From contig NZ_JAKEDT010000001.1 of assembly GCF_021462525.1 (NCBI RefSeq), positions 1 to 55,930 on the forward strand: a DNA stretch of 55,930 nucleotides. Direction: 5' to 3'. The notes below the pieces were generated by a model, which had not been told where the DNA came from, did not search any database, and saw only the letters and a list, made by a program, of their open reading frames with translations. Positions 39,274 to 47,647 of this stretch are shown here, in pieces. A program made the position numbers and the translations under genes. This stretch comes from Thermus caliditerrae. GTDB lineage: Bacteria > Deinococcota > Deinococci > Deinococcales > Thermaceae. The stretch's first letter is position 1. Each line of letters begins with the position of its first letter.

Positions 39274-40060
39274 GCGGGTGCTCCTCAAGGACTACACCAC
39301 CCTGGGGGTGGGCGGCCCGGCGGAGCTCTGGACGGTGGAAACCCGGGAGGAGCTCCTGCGGGCCACCGAAGCCCCCTACCGCATCCTCGGCAACGGCTCC
39401 AACCTCCTGGTCCTGGACGAAGGGGTGCCGGAAAGGGTCATCCGCCTGGCGGGGGAGTTCCAAGCCTACGACCTGCGGGGCTGGGTGGGGGCCGGGGCTC
39501 TGCTGCCCCTTTTGGTGCAGGAGGCGGCCAGAGAAGGGCTTTCCGGCCTCGAGGGGCTTCTCGGCATCCCCGCCCAAGTGGGGGGAGCGGTGAAGATGAA
39601 CGCGGGCACCCGCTTCGGAGAGATGGCCGACGCCCTGGAAGCGGTGGAGATCTTCCACGAGGGCCGCTTCCAAACCTACTTGCCGGAAGAGTTGGGCTTC
39701 GGCTACCGCCAAAGCCGCCTCCCCCCTGGGGGCATCGTGACCCGGGTGAAGCTCAGGCTCAAGGAACGCCCCCTGGAGGAGATCCGGCGGCGCATGGCCG
39801 AGGTGGACGCCGCCCGCAAGGGCCAACCCAAGAAGAAAAGCGCTGGCTGCGCCTTCAAAAACCCCCCCGGCCAGTCCGCAGGCCGCCTCATCGACCAGCG
39901 GGGCCTGAAGGGCCTTAGGGTGGGGGACGCCATGGTGGCCCTGGAACACGGAAACTTCATCGTGAACCTAGGCCAGGCTACTGCCAGGGACATCCTGGAA
40001 CTTCTAAAGCGCATCCAGGAGGAACTTCCCCTGGAGCTGGAGTGGGAGGTGTGGCCGTGA
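39263..40060 (+). CDS. murB: UDP-N-acetylenolpyruvoylglucosamine reductase
   Basis: FAD enzyme that reduces UDP-GlcNAc-enolpyruvate to UDP-MurNAc. The 265-residue product has TTLGVGGPAELW, the FAD-binding LGNGSNLLV, GLLGIPAQVGGAVKMNAG, GYRQSRL with the catalytic-region arginine, and SAGCAFKNPPGQSAGRLI with the proton-donor serine region. ATG at 39263 was preferred to GTG 39257 because GGAGG lies seven bases before it. Confidence 0.94.
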   Translation: MRVERVLLKDYTTLGVGGPAELWTVETREELLRATEAPYRILGNGSNLLVLDEGVPERVIRLAGEFQAYDLRGWVGAGALLPLLVQEAAREGLSGLEGLLGIPAQVGGAVKMNAGTRFGEMADALEAVEIFHEGRFQTYLPEELGFGYRQSRLPPGGIVTRVKLRLKERPLEEIRRRMAEVDAARKGQPKKKSAGCAFKNPPGQSAGRLIDQRGLKGLRVGDAMVALEHGNFIVNLGQATARDILELLKRIQEELPLELEWEVWP

Positions 40061-40089
40061 GTCTTCGCCGATCTTTCACAGATGGGGGA

Positions 40090-40095
40090 TAAGAT
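40090..40095 (+). promoter_or_regulatory. TANNNT box before ftsQ
   Basis: TAAGAT lies seven bases before the ftsQ ATG in the only real gap (42 bases) of the dcw run, suggesting an internal leaderless promoter for ftsQ-ftsA-ftsZ. Confidence 0.4.
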
Positions 40096-40102
40096 GGGGG
40101 CC

Positions 40103-40678
40103 ATGAGAACCCTGCTGGCCATGCTCGTCCTCGCCACCTTGTACGTGGCCAGCCTGGTGCTCTTCCCGGTGGAGCGCGTGGAGGTGGTGGGGCTAAAGCG
40201 CCTCAAGGAGGAGGCGGTTTTGGCCCGCACCCGCCTTCTGCCCGGCGAGCCCTGGCTTTGGGTGCTCCCAAACCGCTTGCACCCCCTTCGGCAAGACCCA
40301 TGGGTGGCGGAGGCCCACTTAGAGAAGCCCCGGGTGGGCCAGGTACGCTTGGTTCTCCGGGAGCGGGAGCCCTTCCTGCCCCTGGAAGGCGGGGCCGCCT
40401 TGGCCACCGACGGCACCCTCCTCCCGGGCGGGGCCGTCTGGGCCCCCGGCCCGGAGGTGAAAGGGAAAGGACCCCTTCCCACCCAAGCCCTCTTGGCTTT
40501 GGCCCGCGCCTATCCGGAAGCCAAGAGGCTCCGGTACACCCCTGCGGGCTTCTGGGTGGAGTGGGAGAGGGGAAGCCTCTTCGCCCCCACGGCGGAGCTT
40601 CTGCTAAAGTATGCCCAAGCTGGGCGGCCCGAGGGCAAGGTCTTCTTGTATTCTTGGGGGGTGAGCGTAAGCCCATGA
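40103..40678 (+). CDS. ftsQ: Cell-division protein FtsQ
   Basis: Bitopic divisome protein of 191 residues: one transmembrane helix (about 2-17), then a POTRA domain (PVERVEVVGLKRLKEEAVL to EKPRVGQVRLVLRERE) and a shortened FtsQ beta domain. The ATG at 40103 starts directly before the membrane helix. It overlaps ftsA by four bases. Low sequence conservation, but topology and position fit well. Confidence 0.85.
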   Translation: MRTLLAMLVLATLYVASLVLFPVERVEVVGLKRLKEEAVLARTRLLPGEPWLWVLPNRLHPLRQDPWVAEAHLEKPRVGQVRLVLREREPFLPLEGGAALATDGTLLPGGAVWAPGPEVKGKGPLPTQALLALARAYPEAKRLRYTPAGFWVEWERGSLFAPTAELLLKYAQAGRPEGKVFLYSWGVSVSP

Positions 40679-41925
40679 TTATCGCAGGATTGGACGTAGG
40701 CAGCAGCAAGGTCACCACCGTGATTGGGGAGCTGGCCCCCGATGGGGTGCTGGACATCATTGGGGAAGGCACTGTTCCCTCCCAAGGCCTGAAGCGGGGC
40801 GTGGTGGTCAACCTGGAGCGCACCACGGAGGCCATCCGGCAAAGCGTCTACCAGGCGGAGCGGGTGGCGGGGGTCAAGGTGGAGCGGGTGATCCTCGGGG
40901 TGGGGGGGCCCCACCTCAAGAGCGTGACCAGCCACGGCCTGGCGGCCATCCGGCGCGGGCAGAGCATCGCCGCCGCCGATGTGGAGCGGGCTATCGAGCA
41001 GGCCAAAGCCTACCCCTTTGACGCCGAGCTGGAGCTCCTCCACGCCCTGCCCCTGGAGTTCAAGGTGGACGGCCAGGAGGGCATCAAAGACCCCGTGGGC
41101 ATGGCCGGGGTGCGCCTCGAGGTGGACGTCCACCTGGTGGCCGCAGGCCGGGGACCTTTAGCCAACCTGCGGCGGGCGGTGGAGGAGGCAGGGCTGGACA
41201 TCGAGGCCCTGGTGGCCCAGACCCTGGCCAGCGGCCTGGGGGTCCTAGGTCCGGAAGAGGAACACATGACCGTCCTCCTCCTGGACGTGGGCGGGGGCAC
41301 CACCGATGTGGCCGTCTTCCGTGAGGGTAGGCTGGCCCACTCCTCCGTCCTGCCCTTGGGCGGAGACCACGTGACCCAGGACATCGCCCAGCTTCTCAAG
41401 ATCCCCTTTGAGGAAGCGGAGCGGGTGAAGCGGAAGTACGGGGCGGCCCTGCCGGAGCTGGCCGACCCGGAACTGGTCCTGGAGATCAACCAGGAGGGTG
41501 GGTCCTTAGGGGAGGTACCCGCTCCTGAGCTCGCCCGCATCATCCGCCCCCGCCTGCGGGAAATCCTGCACCTGGCCCGCCAGTCCGTGGACGAGGCCCT
41601 GGGGCCTTTGGAGATCAAGGTAAACCGGGTGATCCTCACCGGGGGGAGCGCCCTTCTCCGGGGCTTCGACCTGCTGGCCCGCCAGCAGTACGGGCTCCCG
41701 GTGCGGGTGGGCAAGCCCCACGGGGTTTCCGGCCTCACCGACGTGGTGGCCACCCCCGCCCACGCCACCGCGGTGGGCCTTGTTCGCTACGGGAGCACCT
41801 TACCGGTCCAGACCCCGGAACCGCGCCGGGCTTCCCGGAGGGAAAAGCGCCCGGGGGATGGGGAAAAGGCAAAGAGCGAAGGCATCTGGGCGCGCATCAA
41901 GGAAATTTTCAACAACCTGTTCTGA
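40675..41925 (+). CDS. ftsA: Cell-division protein FtsA
   Basis: Actin-like ATPase that anchors FtsZ to the membrane. The 416-residue product has [16 protein letters not shown] (phosphate 1), the 1C insertion domain, [14 protein letters not shown] (phosphate 2), and [12 protein letters not shown] (adenosine motif). A basic linker leads to the amphipathic membrane helix at the end, [15 protein letters not shown]. Start overlaps the ftsQ stop. Confidence 0.96.
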   Translation: MIIAGLDVGSSKVTTVIGELAPDGVLDIIGEGTVPSQGLKRGVVVNLERTTEAIRQSVYQAERVAGVKVERVILGVGGPHLKSVTSHGLAAIRRGQSIAAADVERAIEQAKAYPFDAELELLHALPLEFKVDGQEGIKDPVGMAGVRLEVDVHLVAAGRGPLANLRRAVEEAGLDIEALVAQTLASGLGVLGPEEEHMTVLLLDVGGGTTDVAVFREGRLAHSSVLPLGGDHVTQDIAQLLKIPFEEAERVKRKYGAALPELADPELVLEINQEGGSLGEVPAPELARIIRPRLREILHLARQSVDEALGPLEIKVNRVILTGGSALLRGFDLLARQQYGLPVRVGKPHGVSGLTDVVATPAHATAVGLVRYGSTLPVQTPEPRRASRREKRPGDGEKAKSEGIWARIKEIFNNLF

Positions 41926-41953
41926 GATGGGGGTATCCTTGAGGGAGGGGCAG

Positions 41954-43009
41954 ATGGAAGGAGCGGTCATCAAGGTCATCGGACTCGGGGGCGCGGGGAA
42001 CAACGCGGTCAACCGCATGATCGAGGCGGGGCTTTCCGGGGTGGAGTTCATCGCCGCCAACACCGACGCCCAGGTCCTGGCTAAGAGCTTGGCGGACGTG
42101 CGCATCCAGCTGGGGGAGAAGCTCACCCGGGGCCTGGGGGCTGGCGGCAACCCCGAGATCGGGGAGAAGGCGGCCCTTGAGACCGAAGACCTCATCGCCG
42201 AGGCCCTGGAGGGGGCCGATCTGGTCTTCCTCACCGCCGGCATGGGAGGTGGCACGGGCACGGGAAGCGCCCCGGTGGTGGCGGAGATCGCCAAGCGGCT
42301 TGGGGCCCTCACCGTGGCCGTGGTCACCCGTCCCTTTAGCTTCGAAGGCCCCAAGCGCCTCAAGGCGGCGGAAGAGGGCATCCGGCGCCTCAAGGAAAAG
42401 GTGGACGCCATGGTGGTGGTGCAAAACGACCGCCTCCTCTCTGCGGTGGACAAGAAGGTAAGCCTCAAGGACGCCTTCCTCATCGCCGACCGGGTCCTGT
42501 ACCACGGGGTGAAGGGTATCACCGACGTCATCAATCTCCCCGGCCTCATCAACGTGGACTTCGCCGACGTGAAAACCCTTTTGGAAGGGGCAGGTCAGGT
42601 GCTTATGGGCATCGGTGCGGGACGGGGCGAAAACCGCGTGGAGGAAGCCGCCAAAACCGCCACCCACAGCCCCCTCCTGGAACGTTCCATTGAGGGTGCC
42701 AAGCGGCTTCTCCTCAACGTGGTGGGCTCCGAGGACCTCTCCCTCATGGAGGCCGCCGAGGTGGTGGAGCGGGTTCGGGAAGCCACCGGCCACGAGGACG
42801 TGGACATCCTCTACGGGGTCACCTACGACGACCGGGCCCAGGACGAGCTTCGGGTGATCCTCATCGCCGCAGGGTTCGGGGAGAGCACCGTGGTGCCCAG
42901 GCCCGTGCGCCCCCTGGACTTCCCCACCCACGCCGACCCCTATAACTTCGACATCCCGGCCTTCATCCGCTATGGGGACGGGGACTACCCACCCAGGAAA
43001 GGAAACTGA
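41954..43009 (+). CDS. ftsZ: Cell-division protein FtsZ
   Basis: Tubulin-like GTPase that forms the Z ring. The 351-residue product has [15 protein letters not shown] (G1), AANTDAQ, the tubulin signature [12 protein letters not shown], and NVDFADVKT. The C-terminal linker is very short, and the conserved tail peptide that binds FtsA is present as [12 protein letters not shown] at 41954 with GGAGGGG four bases upstream; an in-frame ATG at 41927 is a less likely start. Last gene of the dcw cluster. Confidence 0.96.
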   Translation: MEGAVIKVIGLGGAGNNAVNRMIEAGLSGVEFIAANTDAQVLAKSLADVRIQLGEKLTRGLGAGGNPEIGEKAALETEDLIAEALEGADLVFLTAGMGGGTGTGSAPVVAEIAKRLGALTVAVVTRPFSFEGPKRLKAAEEGIRRLKEKVDAMVVVQNDRLLSAVDKKVSLKDAFLIADRVLYHGVKGITDVINLPGLINVDFADVKTLLEGAGQVLMGIGAGRGENRVEEAAKTATHSPLLERSIEGAKRLLLNVVGSEDLSLMEAAEVVERVREATGHEDVDILYGVTYDDRAQDELRVILIAAGFGESTVVPRPVRPLDFPTHADPYNFDIPAFIRYGDGDYPPRKGN

Positions 43010-43042
43010 GGTAGCCCCCACCCCGGTCTTTCCCTCGCGCCC

Positions 43043-43543
43043 ATGATCGTGGCGGGCGTTGATCCTGGCATCACCCATTTGGGCTTGGGGGTGGTGGAGG
43101 TGGAGCCTAGGGGAAGCCTGAGGGCTCACCTCCTCCACGGGGAGGTGGTGAAAACCTCCCACCAGGAACCGGCCAAGGAACGGGTGGGCCGCATCCACGC
43201 CCGGGTGAAGGAGGCCCTCCTGCGCTTCCGCCCCGAGGCTTTGGCGGTGGAGGAGCAGTTCTTCTACCGGCAAAACGAGCTGGCCTACAAGGTGGGCTGG
43301 GCCCTGGGGGCGGTGCTGGTGGCCGCCTTTGAAACCGGGGTACCGGTCTACGCCTACGGCCCCATGCAGGTGAAGCAGGCCCTGGCGGGGCACGGGCACG
43401 CTAGCAAGGAAGAGGTGGCCCTCATGGTGCGGGGGATGCTGGGCCTGAAGGAAGCCCCCAAGCCCAGCCACCTGGCGGACGCCCTGGCCATCGCCTTGAC
43501 CCACGCCTTTTACGCCCGCCTCGAGGCGGCCAAGCCCCTCTGA
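43043..43543 (+). CDS. ruvC: Holliday-junction endonuclease RuvC
   Basis: Resolves Holliday junctions in homologous recombination. The 166-residue product has the acidic active site: Asp7 in AGVDPGITHLG, Glu in LAVEEQFF (about 70) and the C-terminal HLADALAIALTH. Length matches the Thermus enzyme. It lies 33 bases after ftsZ; ruvA and ruvB are not nearby. Confidence 0.95.
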   Translation: MIVAGVDPGITHLGLGVVEVEPRGSLRAHLLHGEVVKTSHQEPAKERVGRIHARVKEALLRFRPEALAVEEQFFYRQNELAYKVGWALGAVLVAAFETGVPVYAYGPMQVKQALAGHGHASKEEVALMVRGMLGLKEAPKPSHLADALAIALTHAFYARLEAAKPL

Positions 43544-43649
43544 GAACCCCTCGCCCCCTTCCCCTGGCGGAGGCCCTGGGTGCCCCTTCGCCGGGACCCC
43601 CTCCCCGGCCCCTGGGGCCCAGGCCACCCTCTGGCCCCGGGGCTGGGGT

Positions 43650-43655
43650 TAGGCT
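43650..43655 (+). promoter_or_regulatory. TANNNT box for leaderless start
   Basis: TAGGCT followed by six bases and the ATG at 43662; no ribosome site. The rest of 43544-43649 is C/G-rich with short self-complementary runs and no gene. Confidence 0.45.
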
Positions 43656-43661
43656 GGGCCC

Positions 43662-44201
43662 ATGGTCAAGCGCCTCTTTGGAACCCTGGTCCTGAGCAGC
43701 CTCCCGGCCCTGACCCACCAGCCCTTTTGGAATCCCGGCTCCCCGAGCCCCGAGGCCGCCTACCCCGTGGCCCGCCCCGAGGTGGCCCAGGCCCTCTTGG
43801 GCCGCCTGGGGCCCGGGGAGTGGGCCTTCTTCCGCCTTGAGGTTCCGGAGGGCTTCCCCTTGAGGGCTTCCCTCTTCGTGGGCGGGGGCTGCCCTGAGGG
43901 CTTCCGCCCCGTCCTTTGGCTCCTGGGGCAGGGGCTCGGAGGGGAGGCCCCCCTTCCCCTGCCCCCGGGGTGGGGGGGCCTGAGGCGGGAGGCGGTGGCC
44001 TGGACCCCTTACCGGGGCTACGGCCTCCGGGCCCGGCGGGGCCCCCGCCTGGAGGTGGAGTTGCGGGGGGGCACGTACCTCTTGGCGGTGGAGGCGGGAA
44101 TGGGAGAGGGGTACTACCTCCTCTCCTTGGACGGACTGGAGGTGCCAGGGGGGAGCTTGGAGGGCCTAGCTGCCATCCCCCGCTTCAACCGCTGCCGATG
44201 A
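43662..44201 (+). CDS. Unknown, probably exported protein
   Basis: I do not recognise this 179-residue protein. The N-terminus (MVKRLFGTLVLSSLPALTH) resembles a short signal peptide. The body is beta-rich with many Gly, Pro and Trp, and has two cysteines (GGGCPEGF near residue 72, and the penultimate residue region RCR) that might form a disulphide. It overlaps the next gene by four bases, so the two probably work together. Confidence 0.65.
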   Translation: MVKRLFGTLVLSSLPALTHQPFWNPGSPSPEAAYPVARPEVAQALLGRLGPGEWAFFRLEVPEGFPLRASLFVGGGCPEGFRPVLWLLGQGLGGEAPLPLPPGWGGLRREAVAWTPYRGYGLRARRGPRLEVELRGGTYLLAVEAGMGEGYYLLSLDGLEVPGGSLEGLAAIPRFNRCR

Positions 44202-44555
44202 CCGCCCTAGCCCAAGGCCTCCTCCTCTGGGCCCTCCTCTCCCTGGGGACGGCCCTGTTCGGGCTCTGGTGGGCCCAAAGCCCCTTTTGGCGGAGCTTTT
44301 TCTTTATGAACGGGGCTTGGGGGCTGGTGGATGGGGCCCTGGGTCTTTACGCCCTGGGGCGGGAAACCCCGGAAAACCTATGGGGGATCCTCCTCTTCAA
44401 CGCGGGGCTGGACGTCCTGTATCTCCTGGCAGGCGTTCTCCTCTTCCTCCGGGGCAGGAAAGCCCCCTACCGGGGCTTTGGCCTGGCCATCCTGGTGCAG
44501 GGGGGGGTTCCTCCTGATCTTCGACCTGGGGCACGCCCTGCGTACCCTTCCTTGA
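44198..44555 (+). pseudogene. Small membrane protein (DUF6992-like) with a frameshift at a G8 run
   Basis: From the ATG at 44198 the frame encodes a membrane protein with three to four helices (starting MTALAQGLLLWALLSLG). At eight consecutive Gs (44500-44507) the sense changes frame: one G fewer gives VQGGFLLIFDLGHALRTLP and a stop at 44553-44555, a natural end of about 118 residues. As written, the frame runs on to 44656 with a polar, unlikely tail through the next gene's promoter and ribosome site. It may be a sequencing error in the homopolymer, a true mutation, or slippage-corrected expression. Confidence 0.6.
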
Positions 44556-44571
44556 AAACCCTGCTGTCCAA

Positions 44572-44587
44572 AGATTGCTCGCAATCT
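44572..44587. promoter_or_regulatory. Perfect inverted repeat upstream of the DUF4397 gene
   Basis: AGATTGC-TC-GCAATCT, a 7-bp dyad in an AT-richer stretch (44556-44652) that separates two transcription units. A TATGCT -10-like box follows at 44628-44633. The dyad could be an operator; no T-tract follows, so it is unlikely to be a terminator. Confidence 0.4.
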
Positions 44588-44652
44588 ATTCGTAGGCTAG
44601 ACAAAGGTTCTACAAACCAACCGCCCCTATGCTGGCCGTGGGAGGTGAAAGC

Positions 44653-45318
44653 ATGAAAAAGTTTTTCGGTTTGCTGTTGGCGCTGGCGGTAGGCGGTCTG
44701 GCTCTGGCCCAAGGGGCGATGGTACGGGTGGCCCATCTTTCCCCCGACGCCCCGGCGGTGGACATCCTGGTGAACGGGCAGCGGACCATCACAGGGCTAG
44801 CGTTCAAAGAGGTTACCCCTTACCTTCCCCTGCCCGCGGCTAAGGTGCGCGTGCAAGTGGTGCCCACAGGGCAAAGCAGCCCGGTGGTCATTGACGCCGA
44901 GCTGGACCTACGGGAGGGGATCTACTACACCGTGGCCGCCACCGGCTTCCTGGCCCAAATCCGGCCCCAAGTTTACACGGACGCTCTGGCCGGCCTCTTC
45001 CCCCGGGCGGGCTACGCTCGGGTGAGGGTGGTGCATACCTCCCCCGACGCCCCAGCGGTGGACGTGGCCGTGAAGGGCGGACCGGTGCTCTTTGGCAACC
45101 TCCCCTTCCCCCGGGCCGGCCAGTACCTGGTGGTGCCCGCAGGACGGTATGACCTCGAGGTCCGGGTGGCGGGAACGAGCACCGTGGCCCTGGACCTTCC
45201 CGGAGTGGTACTGGAAAGCGGCAAGACCTATACGGTTTTCGCCGTGGGTAGCGTCAAGGCAGGCACCCTCACCGTGGTACCGGTGGTGGATGCGGCCGCT
45301 TTGGGCGGGAACCGCTGA
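44653..45318 (+). CDS. Secreted DUF4397 protein, two repeats
   Basis: A 221-residue exported protein with a clear signal peptide (MKKFFGLLLALAVGGLALAQ). The mature part has two homologous DUF4397 units of about 100 residues, recognised by RVAHLSPDAPAVDILVNG (about 26-43) and RVVHTSPDAPAVDVAVKG (about 125-142). Such beta-sandwich domains occur in surface proteins; their ligand is unknown. GGAGGTGA lies four bases before the ATG. Followed by its own terminator. Confidence 0.88.
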   Translation: MKKFFGLLLALAVGGLALAQGAMVRVAHLSPDAPAVDILVNGQRTITGLAFKEVTPYLPLPAAKVRVQVVPTGQSSPVVIDAELDLREGIYYTVAATGFLAQIRPQVYTDALAGLFPRAGYARVRVVHTSPDAPAVDVAVKGGPVLFGNLPFPRAGQYLVVPAGRYDLEVRVAGTSTVALDLPGVVLESGKTYTVFAVGSVKAGTLTVVPVVDAAALGGNR

Positions 45319-45330
45319 GGAAAGGCCGCT

Positions 45331-45355
45331 GGCCCCCCGGGCCCTCCGGGGGGCC
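45331..45355 (+). terminator. Terminator after the DUF4397 gene
   Basis: A perfect 10-bp stem, GGCCCCCCGG (45331-45340) with CCGGGGGGCC (45346-45355), a five-base loop and a following TCCCTTGTTG. Confidence 0.7.
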
Positions 45356-45367
45356 TCCCTTGTTGCC

Positions 45368-46081
45368 GTGGCATCCCTTCCCCCCTGGCTCCTCCCCCTC
45401 CTGGCCTGCCCCCGCTGCCGGGGGCCCTTGGAAGTGGGGCGTCAGGCCCGTTGCCTCGGTTGCGGGGCCCGCTACCCCTTCCGGGGGGGCTTCTTGGACC
45501 TGCGGGCCGGACGGGAGAGGCCCCACCTCTGGCTGACGAACCGCCCCCCCATCCCCCTCCTCTACGACGCGTGGCGGCGGCGCTCCACGGGCCTTCCCTC
45601 CGGGAAAAAGCTCTCCCATGCGGAGGAGCCCGTCCACCTACGGGAATGGCTCCTGCCCACCGGGGGACCTTTTTTGGACGTGGGCACCGGCACCGGGGTC
45701 TACCGGGAGGCGCTAGGGAATGGCGCGGTGGGCCTGGACCCCTCCCCCACCTTCCTCCAGGTGGCCCGGTGGCGGCGGCCTGGGGCCTACCTCCTGGGCC
45801 ATGGGGAACACCTCCCCTTCCGGACGGGGGCTTTCGGGGATATGGCCATGGGCCCCACCTGGAACGAGTTCTGGGACCCCCTGAGGGCCGCCCAGGAGGC
45901 CCGCCGGGTACTCCGGCCCGGGGGGCGGCTTTTCGGCATGCTCCTCTTGGGGCCAGGAGCCACTTTCGGCCTCTTCCGCCCCAAGGAGGAAGAACTCCTG
46001 CACCTCCTGGAAAGGGCGGGGTTCCGTCCCCATCTGGAGCGGTTCGGTGCCCTCGGCCTCCTACGGGCCGAGGTAAGCTGA
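45368..46081 (+). CDS. Class I SAM methyltransferase with N-terminal zinc knuckle
   Basis: A 237-residue protein. The N-terminus holds two cysteine pairs, CPRC (14, 17) and CLGC (29, 32), the Trm112/RlmA-like zinc site. The methyltransferase domain follows with FLDVGTGTGVY as SAM motif (near residue 100), a GHGEHLPFRTGAF motif, and LRPGGRLFGMLLL. Family members modify small molecules or rRNA; the substrate is unknown. The GTG at 45368 is the best start I see, but no ribosome site supports it. Confidence 0.8.
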   Translation: MASLPPWLLPLLACPRCRGPLEVGRQARCLGCGARYPFRGGFLDLRAGRERPHLWLTNRPPIPLLYDAWRRRSTGLPSGKKLSHAEEPVHLREWLLPTGGPFLDVGTGTGVYREALGNGAVGLDPSPTFLQVARWRRPGAYLLGHGEHLPFRTGAFGDMAMGPTWNEFWDPLRAAQEARRVLRPGGRLFGMLLLGPGATFGLFRPKEEELLHLLERAGFRPHLERFGALGLLRAEVS

Positions 46082-46098
46082 GGACGAAGGAGGCACGC

Positions 46099-46974
46099 AT
46101 GCGCACCGGCTTCCACACGGTGGAAAGGGGCCTTCGGGAGGGGTTTCCCCTGCGCCTTTACCAGAAGGCCAAGCGGCTCTTTTGGGACCCAGCCACCCTG
46201 GACTTCCAGCAGGACCGCGCCACCTTCCAAAGCCTGCCCCCTGAGGGCCAGGACCTGGTGTTGCACCTGGCCAGCCTTTTCTTGGGAGGGGAGGAGGCGG
46301 TGACCCTGGACCTCCTGCCCCTCCTTCAGGCGGTGGCCCGGGAGGGACGGGTGGAGGAGGAGATGTACCTCACCACCTTTCTCTTGGAAGAGGCCAAGCA
46401 CGTGGAGTTCTTCGCCCGCTTCCTGGCGGAGGTTGGGGGGCAGAAGGGGAACCTGGCCCGGTACCACGGCCCCTACTACCGCCGGATCTTCCAGGAGATC
46501 CTGCCGGAGAGCATGGAGCGGCTCTGGCAGGATGGAAGCCCCGAGGCCCAGGTGGAAGCCGCCCTCACCTACAACGTGGTGGTGGAGGGCGTGCTGGCGG
46601 AAACGGGCTACCAGGGCTTCTACCGGCTGGCAGAACGGCTGGAAGCGGCCGGCCAGGCTATGCCGGGAACCTTGGCGGGCATCCGCAACGTCCAGAGGGA
46701 CGAGAGCCGCCACATCGCCTACGGCCTCTACCTGATCGCCCGCCACCTGGGGGAACACCCCGGGCTTTGGGGGAGGGTGGAAGGCCGGCTGGCCCTCCTC
46801 CTCCCCGAAGCGATGGGGGTGGTGGGGGAGCTCTTCGCCGCCTACCCGGAGGGGGCCCCCTTAGGCCTCTCCCCGGAGGAGTTTTTCGCTTACGCCTCAG
46901 GCCAGTTCCAGGCCCGGATGCGCCTTTTGGAAAAGGCACGGGCCGTAGGGACCGCGGCGTTGGAAGACCTGTAG
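46099..46974 (+). CDS. R2-like ligand-binding oxidase (R2lox)
   Basis: A 291-residue ferritin-like protein of the ribonucleotide-reductase R2 superfamily. Candidate ligands of the dimetal site are Glu65, Glu98, His101, Glu163, Glu202 and His205. Val68 and Tyr158 sit where R2lox proteins form a Val-Tyr ether cross-link next to a Mn/Fe centre and a bound fatty acid. Several annotations call it ribonucleotide reductase beta subunit, but no nrdA is nearby and the size and motifs fit R2lox better. AAGGAGG lies five bases before the ATG. The physiological substrate is unknown. Confidence 0.82.
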   Translation: MRTGFHTVERGLREGFPLRLYQKAKRLFWDPATLDFQQDRATFQSLPPEGQDLVLHLASLFLGGEEAVTLDLLPLLQAVAREGRVEEEMYLTTFLLEEAKHVEFFARFLAEVGGQKGNLARYHGPYYRRIFQEILPESMERLWQDGSPEAQVEAALTYNVVVEGVLAETGYQGFYRLAERLEAAGQAMPGTLAGIRNVQRDESRHIAYGLYLIARHLGEHPGLWGRVEGRLALLLPEAMGVVGELFAAYPEGAPLGLSPEEFFAYASGQFQARMRLLEKARAVGTAALEDL

Positions 46975-46991
46975 CCCAGGCCCTGGCAGGG

Positions 46992-47012
46992 GCTCCCCGA
47001 AGGGGTAACCCC
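46992..47012. terminator. Short hairpins between convergent genes
   Basis: CCCC-GAA-GGGG (46995-47005) and the overlapping GGGG-TAA-CCCC (47002-47012) lie between the R2lox stop and the response-regulator stop. The stems are only four bp and no T-run follows, so termination here is uncertain. Confidence 0.25.
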
Positions 47013-47023
47013 TCACCTCAACC

Positions 47024-47647
47024 CTACAACCACCCTCGCCGCGCCGCGTAACGCAAGAGATCGCTCCGGGTCCTGAGCCCCAGCTTCTCCATCCCCCGTT
47101 CCCTGTAAGTGGCCACGGTTTTCTCCGAAATGGCTAGGCGCTCCGCCACCTCCTTGTGGGAAAGCCCTTGAGCCAAGAGCCGGAGCACCTCCTCCTCCCT
47201 AGGGGAGAGGGCCACCTCCTTCGCCTCTTCCCGCACCATTTCCATGGCCAAGCGCATGGCCAAGGAAGGGTTCAGGTACCGCTCCCCCCGAGCCACGGCC
47301 AAGACCGCGTCCAGGAGCTCGTGGTCTACCGCGGCCTTGCTCACGTAGCCCTGGCCCCCCGCTTGCAGAAAACCCTTCACGTACTCCAGGTCCTCGTGCA
47401 TGGAAAGGGCCAGCAGGCGAAGACGGGGTTGGCGTTCCTTCAGCGCCCGGCAAAGGTCAATCCCCGTGCCGTCGGGAAGGGACACATCCAGGATGGCCAC
47501 GTCGGCCTCCACCCTCTCCAGGAGGGCAAGGGCCTCTGCTACGCTGCCCGCCTCTCCCACCACCTGGACAGGGCCCCGGGCCTCGAGGAGGTGGCGGATC
47601 CCCGAGCGCACCAGCACGTGGTCCTCCACCAGCACCACCCGGATCAC
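47024..47647 (-). CDS. NarL/FixJ-family response regulator
   Basis: A 207-residue regulator. The receiver domain has the acidic pocket in VVLVEDHVLV, the phospho-acceptor Asp (VAILDVSLPDGTG, about residue 54) and Lys in YVSKAAV. The output domain is a LuxR-type HTH, LSPREEEVLRLLAQGLSHKE to LAISEKTVATYRERGMEKLG. It overlaps the kinase gene by four bases and is its obvious partner. The likely target is the divergent reductase promoter. Confidence 0.92.
   Translation of the reverse strand: MIRVVLVEDHVLVRSGIRHLLEARGPVQVVGEAGSVAEALALLERVEADVAILDVSLPDGTGIDLCRALKERQPRLRLLALSMHEDLEYVKGFLQAGGQGYVSKAAVDHELLDAVLAVARGERYLNPSLAMRLAMEMVREEAKEVALSPREEEVLRLLAQGLSHKEVAERLAISEKTVATYRERGMEKLGLRTRSDLLRYAARRGWL

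Noticed and set aside
37949-39949. 666-residue open frame antisense to murC and murB
   Set aside because: A composition shadow full of P, G and R runs; the plus-strand genes have clear family motifs.
44198-44656. Intact 152-residue membrane protein
   Set aside because: The last 50 residues are polar, run through the next promoter and end inside the next start codon; the alternative frame after the G-run continues the hydrophobic sequence.
46099-46974. Ribonucleotide reductase beta subunit
   Set aside because: Short length, Val/Tyr pair at the R2lox cross-link positions, and no nrdA partner nearby.
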